Below, piece after piece: positions 26,906-37,779 of a DNA stretch of 64,000 nt. The DNA comes from Consotaella aegiceratis (GTDB lineage Bacteria > Pseudomonadota > Alphaproteobacteria > Rhizobiales > Rhizobiaceae), in contig NZ_JAZHFT010000003.1 of assembly GCF_036541425.1 (NCBI RefSeq), forward strand, positions 62,001 to 126,000. Reading direction: 5' to 3'. Numbering within the stretch: the first letter of the stretch is position 1; every line of letters begins with the position of its first letter. Under the pieces are notes generated by a model. The model was not told where the DNA came from and ran no database searches. It saw nothing but the letters and a program-made list of their open reading frames with translations. Both the position numbers and the translations under genes were made by a program.

Positions 26906-27344
26906 TTGCCGGTCCGGACTGCCGCTGGCGACAGCCGTCCGGCTGTGCGGTCCAACGGATTCGCTCATCGACTTGACGTGCGAACCGGACGGCGCCGACT
27001 TAGGCCAGATCGTCGGCGCGTTCAAGCGCCGAAATGAACCGAAGGGTCGGCTTTCGGCGGGTTTTTCGGTTGATGGCCTCTCGCCAGCCGAAAGAGGGAA
27101 GCCGTCGTGCCGGGCTGAGAGATGTCGATGGACGCTCATACGAAGCGTTTGCGGGTCTCGCACCCTCTTGGGCCGCGGCCACACGATAATTTGCGCTGCC
27201 TCCGGGCGGATGCGGCATTGCCGGCCCGGTCGGGCCGCCCACATAAGGGGCACGTTTCGCGTTCGGCCGTCCTCGCCAAGCCCTGCCGGGTTTTCGGAGG
27301 GGCGAGGCGCCGCCGAATGATCTGGGTCCCGTCGGAGACTGCGA
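26906..27344. other. Intergenic stretch after tRNA-Ser
   Basis: 439 bp without a supported gene. Frames crossing it on both strands are Arg/Pro-rich shadows. A CCGAA-N9-TTCGG stem followed by CGGGTTTTT occurs at about 27037-27066 on the + strand and could end transcription from the left, but nothing intact is transcribed towards it. The tRNA promoter must lie in the first ~60 bp. Confidence 0.4.
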
Positions 27345-27656
27345 ATGCTGCGCTTTCTGGCTCGCCTCGTCGGGGCGGTTCTGCTCGCCGTCGCGGTCGT
27401 CTTTGCGGTCGGCGATGTCGCGCGGTCGCTCGCGAGCGAGACGATGGTGCTGCAGCCGGCCGCCGACGCGCTGACGTCTCTCGGTCTGGCGCCTGCCGCC
27501 TCGTCGCAGGGGGGCGATGGATTCGGTGAGGTGATTGCCGCAGCCTGGGCCCTGATCGGGCCATGGCCGGTGTCCATACTCTTCCTGGTCCTGGCGTTTC
27601 TGTTTCTGGCGCTCGGCTCGGTCGGCCGCGCACCGCAGAGCCGTCTGGTCCGCTGA
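27345..27656 (+). CDS. Small two-TM membrane protein, hypothetical
   Basis: A 103-residue protein with two hydrophobic helices (about residues 5-27, LARLVGAVLLAVAVVFAVGD, and 68-93, ALIGPWPVSILFLVLAFLFL) separated by a soluble loop. No enzymatic motif. It precedes msrA on the same strand with a 114-bp gap, so co-transcription is possible. It looks like an inner-membrane protein of unknown role conserved in Hyphomicrobiales, from memory only. Confidence 0.62.
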   Translation: MLRFLARLVGAVLLAVAVVFAVGDVARSLASETMVLQPAADALTSLGLAPAASSQGGDGFGEVIAAAWALIGPWPVSILFLVLAFLFLALGSVGRAPQSRLVR

Positions 27657-27770
27657 GGCCGCAATACGTCGGTCTGCTGCCCTGGACGCCGTTTGAAATC
27701 GGCGTCGGACCAGCGGCGATATCGGCCCCGCTCGACTTCTCGTTGTTCATTTTCGAAAAGGATGCTCGCC

Positions 27771-28451
<681 letters not shown>

Positions 28452-28592
28452 TTTCCTGTTGCGGACGTGCCAGTCTTGGCTTGGAGCGGCCCCAACGTCC
28501 GGCAAGGCGGACACGGCCGCGCTCAAGCGGCGCCGCGCCCGTTTTGCGAGAGCGGACGCCGCGCGACCATGGTCAACAGGGAACGAGTAGAC

Positions 28593-29582
28593 ATGAAACG
28601 ATTCCTGGCGGGTCTCGCCACCGCAACGCTTCTTTCCGTCGGTACGGCCTCTGCGGCTGAGCCCGCGCTGATCTTCGATCTGGGCGGCAAGTTCGACAAG
28701 TCGTTCAACGAGGCGGCCTACAACGGCGCCGAGCGGTTCAAGGAGGAGACCGGCGGAACCTACCGCGAGTTCGAGATCCAGAACGAGGCGCAGCGCGAGC
28801 AGGCCATCCGCCGCTTCGCCGAGCGCGGCAACAGCCCGATCGTGGCGACCGGCTTCACGGCGGCGGCCGCGATGGAGAAGGTCGCCAAGGAATTTCCCGA
28901 TATCCAGTTCGCCATCATCGACTCGGTCGTCGACGCGCCGAACGTCCGCTCGATCGTGTTCAAGGAGCAGGAAGGCTCCTACCTGGTCGGCGTCCTGGCG
29001 GCGATGAAGTCCGAAACCGGCACGGTCGGCTTCGTCGGCGGCATGGACATTCCGCTGATCAAGAAGTTCTCCTGCGGCTACAAGGGCGGCGCCAAGTCGG
29101 TGAGCGCCGACATCAACGTGCTCGAGAACATGACCGGCACCACCGGCGCGGCCTGGAACAATCCGGTGCGCGGCGGCGAACTCGCCAAGTCGCAGATCGA
29201 CCAGGGCGCGGACGTGATCTTCCACGCCGCCGGCGGCACCGGCATCGGCGTGCTGCAGGCGGCGGCGGATGCCGGCAAGTTCGGCATCGGCGTCGATTCC
29301 AATCAGAACGGCCTGTTTCCGGGCAGCGTCCTGACCTCGATGGTCAAGCGCGTCGACGTGGCTGTCTACCAGACCTTCAAGGACGCCGCCGACGGCAACT
29401 TCACGGCCGGCACGCAGGTGCTCGGTCTTGCCGAGAACGGCGTCGACTACGCCATGGACGAGAACAATGCCGACCTCGTCACTGAGGATATGAAGGCGGC
29501 GGTCGAGCAGGCCAAGCAGGACATTATCGACGGCAAGGTGGACGTTCACGACTACCTCACCGACGAAGCCTGCCCGTACTAG
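28593..29582 (+). CDS. BMP-family ABC transporter substrate-binding protein (nucleoside)
   Basis: A 329-residue periplasmic binding protein of the Bmp/PnrA/Med family with a signal peptide (about residues 1-21, ending ASAA). Motifs include FDLGGKFDKSFNEAAYNGAE at the N-terminus, the FVGGMDIPLIKKFSCGYKGG ligand segment and AAGGTGIGVLQAA. PnrA-type proteins bind purine or pyrimidine nucleosides. The start is the ATG of MKRFLAGL. The downstream ATPase and two permeases complete the importer, although a - strand slyX gene lies between. Confidence 0.9.
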   Translation: MKRFLAGLATATLLSVGTASAAEPALIFDLGGKFDKSFNEAAYNGAERFKEETGGTYREFEIQNEAQREQAIRRFAERGNSPIVATGFTAAAAMEKVAKEFPDIQFAIIDSVVDAPNVRSIVFKEQEGSYLVGVLAAMKSETGTVGFVGGMDIPLIKKFSCGYKGGAKSVSADINVLENMTGTTGAAWNNPVRGGELAKSQIDQGADVIFHAAGGTGIGVLQAAADAGKFGIGVDSNQNGLFPGSVLTSMVKRVDVAVYQTFKDAADGNFTAGTQVLGLAENGVDYAMDENNADLVTEDMKAAVEQAKQDIIDGKVDVHDYLTDEACPY

Positions 29583-29592
29583 GGCATCGACA

Positions 29593-29626
29593 GGGCATCC
29601 CGCCGGCCCTGGCCGGCGGGATGCCC
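29593..29626 (+). terminator. Strong GC-rich hairpin after the nucleoside-binding protein gene
   Basis: Perfect inverted repeat: the arm GGGCATCCCGCCGGCC at 29593-29608 and its complement at 29611-29626, giving about a 15-bp stem with a tetraloop. It begins 10 bp after the stop codon. Only a weak T content follows (GTTCGCTC), so it may be a terminator/attenuator or a 3'-end stabiliser that separates binding-protein expression from the rest. Confidence 0.65.
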
Positions 29627-29644
29627 GTTCGCTCATCGCGGCCT

Positions 29645-29851
29645 CTACCAATGTGGCGGCTTGGCGGTTCCGGGGCGTGGCGCGGTCGTGTCTTCCAGTG
29701 CGACAAGGCGTCGCGCCACTTCCGTCAACGTCTTCTTCAATTGATCGATTTCCGCCCACTGCCGCGCGACCTGCTCGGACAGCTCGTCGATCGTCTTCGC
29801 CTGGTGGGCGAGCTGGATTTCCAGATCCTCGGTCCGGGCGGTGTCTGCCAT
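29645..29851 (-). CDS. slyX: SlyX family protein
   Basis: A 68-residue coiled-coil protein: the heptad-rich segment covers residues 8-50 (EDLEIQLAHQAKTIDELSEQ, then WAEIDQLKKTLTEVARRLVA), ending in the typical PPHW. Function of SlyX is unknown. It lies on the - strand between the binding protein and ATPase genes of the nucleoside importer, an unusual place. Start is the Met of MADTART. Confidence 0.82.
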   Translation of the reverse strand: MADTARTEDLEIQLAHQAKTIDELSEQVARQWAEIDQLKKTLTEVARRLVALEDTTAPRPGTAKPPHW

Positions 29852-29955
29852 GTGGGTCGACCTCTGCGGTTGGTGTGGAGCGAAGCCTGTCGTCTCTAGG
29901 AATCGCGGCCACAACCACTAAACTTCTTTCGACTTCATTACGTCCAGGGCGTGCC

Positions 29956-31484
<1,529 letters not shown>

Positions 31485-31488
<4 letters not shown>

Positions 31489-31937
31489 AGGACGCGCGGG
31501 TCTGTCTCGTCACGCTGGGGATCGCCGATATCGCGCGATCGGCGGCGTTCTATGCGGCGCTGGGGTGGCAGCGGACGGGCGCGGGCAACGAGTCCGTCGC
31601 CTTCCTGCAGGGCGAAGGGCTGGTGCTGGGCCTGTTCGGCCGTGACGATCTGGCCGAGGACGCCCATGTGGCCTTTCCGGCCGACAGCCCGCCGGCGCCG
31701 ATCACGCTTGCCATCAACATGCCGAGCGAGGCCGAGGTCGACCGGCTCTACGCTGCCGCGCTCGCCGCCGGCGCGACCGCCACGAAGCCACCGGAAAAGG
31801 TGTTTTGGGGCGGCTATTCGGGCTATTTCAGCGATCCCGACGGGCACCTTTGGGAACTCGCCCACAACCCCTTCTTCGCTCTCGACGAAAACGGTCATCT
31901 CGACCTCGTCGGCAACCAGGACGAACCGAGCGCATGA
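31485..31937 (+). CDS. VOC (glyoxalase/bleomycin resistance) family protein
   Basis: A 150-residue VOC protein: beta-alpha-beta-beta-beta modules start with RVCLVTLGIADIARSAAFYA and the second with PITLAINMPSEAEVDRLYAA, ending in GYSGYFSDPDGHLWELAHNP. The terminal Glu of the metal site is kept (LWELA). Its start overlaps the ATPase stop and its stop overlaps the permease start, both as ATGA, so it is translated as part of the importer operon. Such an inserted VOC protein might process or bind an imported nucleoside derivative; function is unknown. Confidence 0.82.
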
Positions 31938-33070
31938 GCCGTCCTTATACCAAATTGCCCCCCTGGATCGATTTTGGGCTGATCCCGGTCCTCAACGTCG
32001 TCGTCGCCTTCATCGTCGCCGGGCTCGTGGTGCTCATCGTCGGCGAAAGTCCGATCGAGGCGGCCAAGCTGATGATCTACGGCGCGCTCGGCTACGGCGG
32101 CGGCGTCGGCTTCACGCTCTACTACACGACCAACTTCATCCTGACGGGGCTCTCGGTCGCGGTCGCCTTTCATGGCGGGCTGTTCAATATCGGCAGCGAA
32201 GGCCAAGCCTATGTGGGCGGGCTCGGAGCGGCGCTGATCGCGCTCAATTTCGACACGACCTTTCCGTGGTGGATCAATTTCCCGCTGGCGATCGTGGCGA
32301 CCTTCGTTTTCGGCGCTGCCTGGGCCTTCATTCCCGGCTGGCTGCAGGCCAAGCGCGGCAGCCACGTCGTCATCACCACCATCATGTTCAACTTCATCGG
32401 CGCGGCGCTGATGGTCTATCTGCTGGTCGGCCCGCTGAAGCCGCTGGGCGCCATGGCGCCGGAGACGCGGACTTTCGCCGCCGGCGGCGAACTGCCCAAG
32501 CTCGACTTTCTGTTCGAGATGTTCGGCTCGCGTCTCGGCGGTGCGCCGCTCAACGTGTCCCTGTTCCTGGCGCTCGCCGCCGCCTTCTTCGTCTGGGTTC
32601 TGATCTGGCACACGCGGCTCGGCTACGAGATCCGCACGCTGGGCTTTTCGCCCTCGGCGGCGCGCTATGCCGGCATGTCGCAGGTGCGCCTCGTGGTGGT
32701 GACCATGCTGATCTCGGGCGGGCTCGCCGGCCTGATGGCATTGAACCCGGTGATGGGCGACCAGGCGCGCCTGCAGGTCGACTTTCCGGCCGGTGCCGGG
32801 TTCGTCGGCATCGCCGTGGCGTTGATGGGGCGCGGCCATCCGGCGGGCATCATTCCGGCGGCGTTCCTGTTCGGCATGCTCTATCAGGGCGGCGCCGAGC
32901 TCGCCTTCGACATGCCCGCCATCTCGCGTGACATGATCGTCATCATCCAGGGCCTGGTGATCCTGTTCGCCGGCGCCATGGAGAACATGCTTCGGCCGGG
33001 CGTCGGGGCAGCGTTCCAATGGGTGCGCTTCCGCCCGTCCAAGGACGTGCAGGCCGAGGAGGCGAGGTGA
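31934..33070 (+). CDS. Nucleoside ABC transporter permease (BMP system, subunit 1)
   Basis: A 378-residue membrane protein with about eight to ten hydrophobic segments. Family segments are the GLFNIGSEGQAYVGGLGAAL motif, where solute permeases of this type have NIG.EGQ, and the cytoplasmic EAA-like region LGYEIRTLGFSPSAARYAGM. It forms a heterodimeric channel with the next gene, whose start overlaps its stop by one base (TGATG). Confidence 0.9.
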   Translation: MSRPYTKLPPWIDFGLIPVLNVVVAFIVAGLVVLIVGESPIEAAKLMIYGALGYGGGVGFTLYYTTNFILTGLSVAVAFHGGLFNIGSEGQAYVGGLGAALIALNFDTTFPWWINFPLAIVATFVFGAAWAFIPGWLQAKRGSHVVITTIMFNFIGAALMVYLLVGPLKPLGAMAPETRTFAAGGELPKLDFLFEMFGSRLGGAPLNVSLFLALAAAFFVWVLIWHTRLGYEIRTLGFSPSAARYAGMSQVRLVVVTMLISGGLAGLMALNPVMGDQARLQVDFPAGAGFVGIAVALMGRGHPAGIIPAAFLFGMLYQGGAELAFDMPAISRDMIVIIQGLVILFAGAMENMLRPGVGAAFQWVRFRPSKDVQAEEAR

Positions 33071-34038
33071 TGGACGGCGGCACTCTCCTCGCCATCGTCG
33101 ATTCGACGCTGAGGCTGTCGACCCCGCTGATCTTCGCGGCGCTGGCCGGGCTCTGCTCCGAGCGCTCCGGCATCTTCGACATCAGCCTGGAAGGCAAGAT
33201 GCTGATCGGCGCCTTCTTCTCCGCGGTGGCGGCGGCCTATACGGGGTCCGCCTGGCTCGGACTTCTCGCCGGCGTCGTGAGCTCGGTTCTCTTCGCGCTG
33301 ATCCACGGTCTCGCCTCGATCACCTATCGCGGCAACCAGATCGTGTCGGGAACCGCGCTCAACTTCATCGCCGCCGGCATTACGGTGGTGCTCGGCCAGG
33401 CCTGGTACGGGCAGGGCGGGCGCACGCCGTTTCTCACCGGCAACGCCCGGTTCGGAAATGTCGAGCTGCCCGGCGCCGATGCGCTGTCCGGCGTGCCAGT
33501 CCTCGGACCGATCTACGCCGATGTGATCTCCGGACAGAACCTGCTGGTCTACGTCGCCTTCCTGGCGATCCCGCTGGTCTGGTGGATGCTGTTTCGCACC
33601 CGTTTCGGACTGCGGCTGCGTGCGGTCGGCGAAAACCCGGCCGCCGTCGACACGGCAGGCGTCTCCGTCACCTGGCTGCGCTACCGGGCCGTCATCATCT
33701 GTGGCGTGCTCACCGGCTTTTCCGGCACCTATCTGTCGGTCGCCCAGGCCTCTGCCTTCAACCGCGACATGTCGGCGGGACAGGGGTTCATCGCCCTGGC
33801 GGCGCTGATCTTCGCCAATTGGCGGCCGGTGCGGGTGATGTTCGCCTGCCTGTTGTTCGGCGTGCTCGATGCCCTGGCGATCCGGCTCCAGGGCGTGAGC
33901 CTGCCGGTGGTGGGTGTCGTCTCGGTGCAGTTCATCCAGGCGCTGCCCTATATCCTGACGGTGATCCTGCTCGCCGGCTTCGTCGGCCGGCCGACGCCGC
34001 CCAAGGCGGGCGGTGTGCCCTACGTCAAGGAGCGGTGA
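33070..34038 (+). CDS. Nucleoside ABC transporter permease (BMP system, subunit 2)
   Basis: A 322-residue membrane protein with eight or more hydrophobic segments. SGIFDISLEGKMLIGAFFSA corresponds to the family IG.EG motif, and FGLRLRAVGENPAAVDTAGV is the ATPase-contact region. Together with the previous gene it builds the importer channel. The cytidine deaminase gene starts 64 bp later, linking import to catabolism. Confidence 0.9.
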   Translation: MDGGTLLAIVDSTLRLSTPLIFAALAGLCSERSGIFDISLEGKMLIGAFFSAVAAAYTGSAWLGLLAGVVSSVLFALIHGLASITYRGNQIVSGTALNFIAAGITVVLGQAWYGQGGRTPFLTGNARFGNVELPGADALSGVPVLGPIYADVISGQNLLVYVAFLAIPLVWWMLFRTRFGLRLRAVGENPAAVDTAGVSVTWLRYRAVIICGVLTGFSGTYLSVAQASAFNRDMSAGQGFIALAALIFANWRPVRVMFACLLFGVLDALAIRLQGVSLPVVGVVSVQFIQALPYILTVILLAGFVGRPTPPKAGGVPYVKER

Positions 34039-34102
34039 GCCGCCAAAAGTCGCCAGACTTTTGGTCAAGGATCGCGACCGCAGCAACCGGGAGCCTATCG
34101 CC

Positions 34103-34498
34103 ATGGCAGAAGATCTTTTCGCCCGCGCCAAGTCGGCGATGCGGCGGGCGCACGCGGCCTATTCCAAGTTTCCGGTGGGGGCGGCGCTCAGAACCCGCGA
34201 CGGCCGCATCTATGCGGGATGCAACGTCGAGGTGGTGAGCTTCCCCGAAGGCTGGTGCGCGGAGACCTGCGCCATCTCGCACCTCGTCATGGACGGGGGA
34301 GGGGAGATCGCGGAGATTGCCGTGGTGGCGGAGCGGATGCGCGCCTGCCCGCCCTGCGGCGGCTGCCGCCAGCGCATCGCCGAATTCGGCACGCCCGAGA
34401 CGCGGGTGCATCTGTGCGACGCGGAGGAGGGGGTGGTCGAGACGCTGCTGCTCGAAGACCTTTTCCCGCGCGGCTTCAAGACGGAGAATCTGGGATGA
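34103..34498 (+). CDS. cdd: Cytidine deaminase
   Basis: A 131-residue zinc enzyme deaminating cytidine and deoxycytidine to uridine/deoxyuridine. Zn ligands and the catalytic Glu are in CAETCAIS (Cys-Ala-Glu) and PPCGGCRQ; substrate-binding NVEVVSF is also present. Length matches the tetrameric bacterial form. It starts at MAEDLFARA and overlaps the next gene by 4 bp (ATGA). Confidence 0.93.
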   Translation: MAEDLFARAKSAMRRAHAAYSKFPVGAALRTRDGRIYAGCNVEVVSFPEGWCAETCAISHLVMDGGGEIAEIAVVAERMRACPPCGGCRQRIAEFGTPETRVHLCDAEEGVVETLLLEDLFPRGFKTENLG

Positions 34499-35289
34499 GC
34501 GCCATTGCCGACACACTGCGCCAGCGCCTCGATGATCGCGCGCCGAAGATCGCGATGATCCTCGGCTCGGGGCTGGGATCGCTGGTCGACGGTCTCGAAG
34601 ACACGGTCCGTGTCCCCTATGGCGACATCGAGGGTATGCCGCAGAGCGGCGTCTCGGGTCATGCCGGCGAATTCGTGTCCGGTACGCTGTCGGGGGTGCC
34701 GGTTCTCGTGCTCTCCGGACGCGTCCACTATTACGAGGAGGGCAATGCGGCGGTGATGCGCCCGGCGATCGAGGCGCTCGCCGAACTCGGCATCGAGACG
34801 CTGGTGCTCACCAATTCGGCCGGCTCGGTCAATCCGCAGATCGCGCCCGGCTCGGTGATGCTGATTTCCGACCATATCGCCTTTTCGGGCCAGAATCCGC
34901 TGATCGGCGAGCCCTCCGACCGCCGCTTCGTCGGCATGACCATGGCCTATGACGTGGACCTGCGCATCGCCATGAAGAAGGCGGCGGGCTCGATCGGCGA
35001 GACGCTCGCCGAGGGCGTCTACATGTGGTTCTCGGGCCCGTCCTTCGAGACGCCGGCGGAGATCCGCATGGCGCGCACCTTCGGCGCCGATGCCGTCGGC
35101 ATGTCGACGGTGCCGGAGACGATCCTGGCGCGGTTCTGCGGGCTGCGCGTGGTCGGCGCCTCGGTCGTTACTAATTTCGGCGCCGGCATGACCGGCGGCG
35201 AGCTGTCGCACGAGGAGACGAAGACCATGGCGCCGCTCGGCGGCGAGCGGCTGGCGCGCATCCTCAAGGCGGCGATCCCGACTTTCTGA
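34495..35289 (+). CDS. Purine nucleoside phosphorylase (PNP class I, XapA/PunA type)
   Basis: A 264-residue phosphorylase of the trimeric family splitting inosine/guanosine with phosphate. Phosphate-site residues are in MILGSGLGSL and the HYYEEG loop. The purine site SGPSFETPAEIRM (Glu) and VVTNFGAGM (Asn) is of the 6-oxopurine-specific type. Encoded between cdd and deoA in the nucleoside operon. Confidence 0.92.
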   Translation: MSAIADTLRQRLDDRAPKIAMILGSGLGSLVDGLEDTVRVPYGDIEGMPQSGVSGHAGEFVSGTLSGVPVLVLSGRVHYYEEGNAAVMRPAIEALAELGIETLVLTNSAGSVNPQIAPGSVMLISDHIAFSGQNPLIGEPSDRRFVGMTMAYDVDLRIAMKKAAGSIGETLAEGVYMWFSGPSFETPAEIRMARTFGADAVGMSTVPETILARFCGLRVVGASVVTNFGAGMTGGELSHEETKTMAPLGGERLARILKAAIPTF

Positions 35290-35322
35290 GATAGTACGAA
35301 CGCCCAACAAAGGGGACGGAGC

Positions 35323-36639
35323 ATGGCGGGCCTGCCGCAGGAAACGATCCGCAAGAAGCGCGACGGCAAGGCGCTCGATCGCCGCGAGATCAAGGATTTC
35401 ATCGCCGGCTTCGAGGGCGAGCGCGTGACCGAGGGGCAGGTGGCGGCGTTCGCCATGGCGGTGTTCTTCAACGGCATGGAGGCTGCCGAGACGGTGGCGC
35501 TCACCGAGGCGATGCGCGATTCCGGCGACGTCCTCGACTGGTCCGACCTCGACCGTCCGGTGGTCGACAAGCATTCGACCGGCGGCGTCGGCGACAACGT
35601 CTCCTTGATGCTCGCGCCGATCGTCGCGGCCTGCGGCGCGGCGGTGCCGATGATTTCGGGCCGGGGCCTGGGGCACACCGGCGGCACGCTCGACAAGATG
35701 GAGTCGATCCCCGGCTATTCCGTCACGCCCGACAACGCCACCTTCCGCAAGACGGTGGCCGAGATCGGCTGCGCGGTGATCGGCCAGACCGGGCGCCTGG
35801 CGCCGGCCGACAAGCGCTTCTACGGCATCCGCGACGTGACGGCGACGGTGGAGTCGATCCCGCTGATCACCGCCTCGATCCTGTCGAAGAAGCTCGCGGC
35901 CGGCCTCCAGGGCCTGGTGCTCGACGTCAAGACCGGCTCCGGCGCCTTCATGGCGACGGACGAGGACGCGCGGGCGCTGGCGAAAAGCCTCGTCGCGGTG
36001 GCGAACGGCGCGGGGTTGAAGACCACGGCGCTGTTGACCGGCATGGACGAGGCGCTGGCGAGTGCTGCCGGCAATGCGGTGGAAGTGCGAAACGCCGTCG
36101 ACTTCCTGACCGGCAAGCACCAGGACCCGCGTCTGCTCGACGTGACGCTCGCGCTGTCCGGCGAGATGCTGGTTCTGGCCGGCCTTGCCGCCGATCCCAC
36201 GGCTGGGCGCGAGGCGGCAGCCGCCGCGCTATCGGGCGGGCGGGCGACGGAGGTGTTTTCCCGCATGGTGACGGCGCTGGGCGGGCCGGCGGATTTCGTC
36301 GAGCGCATGGACGACCACCTGCCCAAGGCGCCGGTGATGCGGCCGATCAAGGCGCCACGAACCGGCACGATCGTCGGCGTCGACACGCGCGGCCTGGGCC
36401 TCGCCGTGGTGGCGCTCGGCGGCGGACGCACGCGGCCGCAGGACCCGGTGGACCACGCCGTCGGCCTGACCGATCTCGTCGGCCTCGGCACGACGCTCGT
36501 CGCTGGCGATCCGCTCGGCTTCGTCCACGCCCGCAGCGAGACGGCAGCCGAAGCGGCGGCGGCACAGGTGATCGCGGCCTATCGGCTGGGCGAGAAGGCG
36601 GCTGCGGCGGGGCCGGCGGTGATCGACCGGTACGGGTGA
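35323..36639 (+). CDS. deoA: Thymidine phosphorylase
   Basis: A 438-residue pyrimidine-nucleoside phosphorylase releasing thymine and 2-deoxyribose-1-phosphate. The signature DKHSTGGVGDNVSLMLAPI lies near residue 84, and the ISGRGLGHTGGTLDKME segment near 110. An alpha domain, alpha/beta domain and C-terminal barrel are all present at full length. GGGGACGG lies before the ATG. Deoxyribose-1-phosphate produced here is converted by DeoB encoded at 39752-40936. Confidence 0.94.
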   Translation: MAGLPQETIRKKRDGKALDRREIKDFIAGFEGERVTEGQVAAFAMAVFFNGMEAAETVALTEAMRDSGDVLDWSDLDRPVVDKHSTGGVGDNVSLMLAPIVAACGAAVPMISGRGLGHTGGTLDKMESIPGYSVTPDNATFRKTVAEIGCAVIGQTGRLAPADKRFYGIRDVTATVESIPLITASILSKKLAAGLQGLVLDVKTGSGAFMATDEDARALAKSLVAVANGAGLKTTALLTGMDEALASAAGNAVEVRNAVDFLTGKHQDPRLLDVTLALSGEMLVLAGLAADPTAGREAAAAALSGGRATEVFSRMVTALGGPADFVERMDDHLPKAPVMRPIKAPRTGTIVGVDTRGLGLAVVALGGGRTRPQDPVDHAVGLTDLVGLGTTLVAGDPLGFVHARSETAAEAAAAQVIAAYRLGEKAAAAGPAVIDRYG

Positions 36640-36756
36640 GCACTCTTGGTGTTGGCAAGGGCGATGCACGACCAACCCGGCCGCGACATGGGAGGGTGAA
36701 ATAGGATTCATAATTCTGTTTCAGAAGTGACGTTCTATAGTAACTGCACCCTGCAT

Positions 36757-36788
36757 AAGAAAACTGCCGAGATGGATGTCTCGGCAGT
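36757..36788 (-). terminator. Rho-independent terminator of the small CX3C-peptide gene
   Basis: ACTGCCGAGA and TCTCGGCAGT (36763-36772 and 36779-36788) form a perfect 10-bp stem with a 6-nt loop. On the - strand it is followed by TTTCTTATG, giving a U-rich tract. It lies 7 bp after the stop codon of the - strand gene ending at 36795. Confidence 0.75.
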
Positions 36789-36794
36789 AATTGT

Positions 36795-37022
36795 TCAGCC
36801 ACACACAACTCTGCAATCTACCTTAGGTGGAAAGCCCCCCACGGAACACTTTAACTCACACCCGGGCAATAGACCCATAACTTGGACATCTGGTTTTTCT
36901 TTTAGAGTGATTGACTCAATTTCGTAGCCGCTTAATCCGGATTCTTCGATTAAAGATTGCAATCGTTTACTTAACGTCGCTGCAAAACGATCGATTTCTT
37001 CTTGAGATACGCTATCAACCAT
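36795..37022 (-). CDS. 75-residue peptide with two CX3C motifs, orphan
   Basis: No known family recognised. Residues 1-45 form an acidic, helix-prone segment (EEIDRFAATLSKRLQSLIEE). The C-terminal part holds four cysteines at 55, 59, 70 and 74, as two CX3C pairs (CELKC and CRVVC) around GGFPPK. Expression signals are strong: AAAGGGAGG 5 bp before the ATG, an upstream palindrome, a TATAAT box and a good terminator, so it is a real monocistronic gene. The DNA is AT-richer than its neighbours, suggesting transfer. It resembles a metal-binding peptide or a RiPP precursor, but no modifying enzyme is adjacent. Confidence 0.72.
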   Translation of the reverse strand: MVDSVSQEEIDRFAATLSKRLQSLIEESGLSGYEIESITLKEKPDVQVMGLLPGCELKCSVGGFPPKVDCRVVCG

Positions 37023-37037
37023 AGTTGCCTCCCTTTG

Positions 37038-37052
37038 GGTGCATCATGCACC
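37038..37052. promoter_or_regulatory. Perfect palindrome GGTGCAT-C-ATGCACC
   Basis: 7-bp arms around one base, 16 bp upstream of the start codon of the CX3C-peptide gene (reading - strand) and immediately before its ribosome-binding site. Could be an operator or an mRNA hairpin controlling translation. Confidence 0.55.
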
Positions 37053-37086
37053 GACGCAACTTTACCTAGTTTCTGAAGCGGCATCA

Positions 37087-37092
37087 ATTATA
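37087..37092 (-). promoter_or_regulatory. Candidate -10 box for the CX3C-peptide gene
   Basis: Perfect TATAAT on the - strand, 65 bp before the start codon, in a locally AT-rich segment. No convincing -35 hexamer is found at standard spacing. Confidence 0.45.
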
Positions 37093-37236
37093 AATGTGAG
37101 TGGTCGAAGTTGGGCATTCTGAAGCACTTTCATGGTATTCCGTTTCACCCCACCTCGGCCAAGGGTGGGGTGAGTGTTGGCCGCCATCACCACGCCGCGA
37201 TTTTCCTTGGCTGCTTCAATGCCGGCGCTACCCCAA

Positions 37237-37779
37237 TCACTCCACCAGATCGAGCGTGTCGCCCTCGACGGAGTAGCGGTCGAGCTTTCCGAGGAAGCTC
37301 ATGCCGAGGAGGGTTTCCGACAGGCCGCCGCCGCGCAGCACGGCAGCCTCGACGTTGCGCGCCTGAACCTGTCCGATCTCGACCCGGTCGATGAGGGCGC
37401 GCGCCACCTTGCGCTCGCCATTGGCGGTCTGCACCGTATAACGAAACTCGTCGGGGCGAACGAAGATGCCGATGCGCCGCGCGGTGTCCTCATCGATCGC
37501 GATGGCCGTGGCGCCGGTGTCGACGAGCACGTCGACGGGTCGCCCGTTGAGCCGCGCTTGCGCGCGGAAATGGCCGCTCGCATCCGCCCGGATGCGCTCG
37601 ACGCGGCCGCCGCGCGGCGCGGGCCTGGCAGAAGCCTCGACGATGGGGGGAGGCGGAGCGAGCTGCTCGACGCTCTGGTTTTCCGGTTGGAGCAGGGAGT
37701 GCCTGTAGCGCTCGAACAGGGACGGCGTCGCCAGTGCGAACAGCGAGGCGCCGACCAGAACGACCATCAGCTTGCCCAT
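37237..37779 (-). CDS. Retropepsin-like clan AA aspartic protease (TIGR02281 type)
   Basis: A 180-residue protein: one N-terminal TM helix (about residues 4-22), a Pro-rich linker, then a single retropepsin domain with the catalytic VLVDTGATAIAID motif and the downstream LLGMSFLGKLDRYSV segment typical of the family. It is expected to be membrane-anchored with the protease domain in the periplasm and active as a dimer. Substrate unknown. The ATG of MGKLMVVLV is chosen; a GTG at 37797 is also in frame. Confidence 0.82.
   Translation of the reverse strand: MGKLMVVLVGASLFALATPSLFERYRHSLLQPENQSVEQLAPPPPIVEASARPAPRGGRVERIRADASGHFRAQARLNGRPVDVLVDTGATAIAIDEDTARRIGIFVRPDEFRYTVQTANGERKVARALIDRVEIGQVQARNVEAAVLRGGGLSETLLGMSFLGKLDRYSVEGDTLDLVE

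Noticed and set aside
36795..37022. Calling the CX3C peptide a RiPP precursor outright
   Set aside because: No modifying enzyme, protease with peptidase C39 domain or exporter is adjacent; the retropepsin-like gene nearby is a common single-copy alphaproteobacterial gene.
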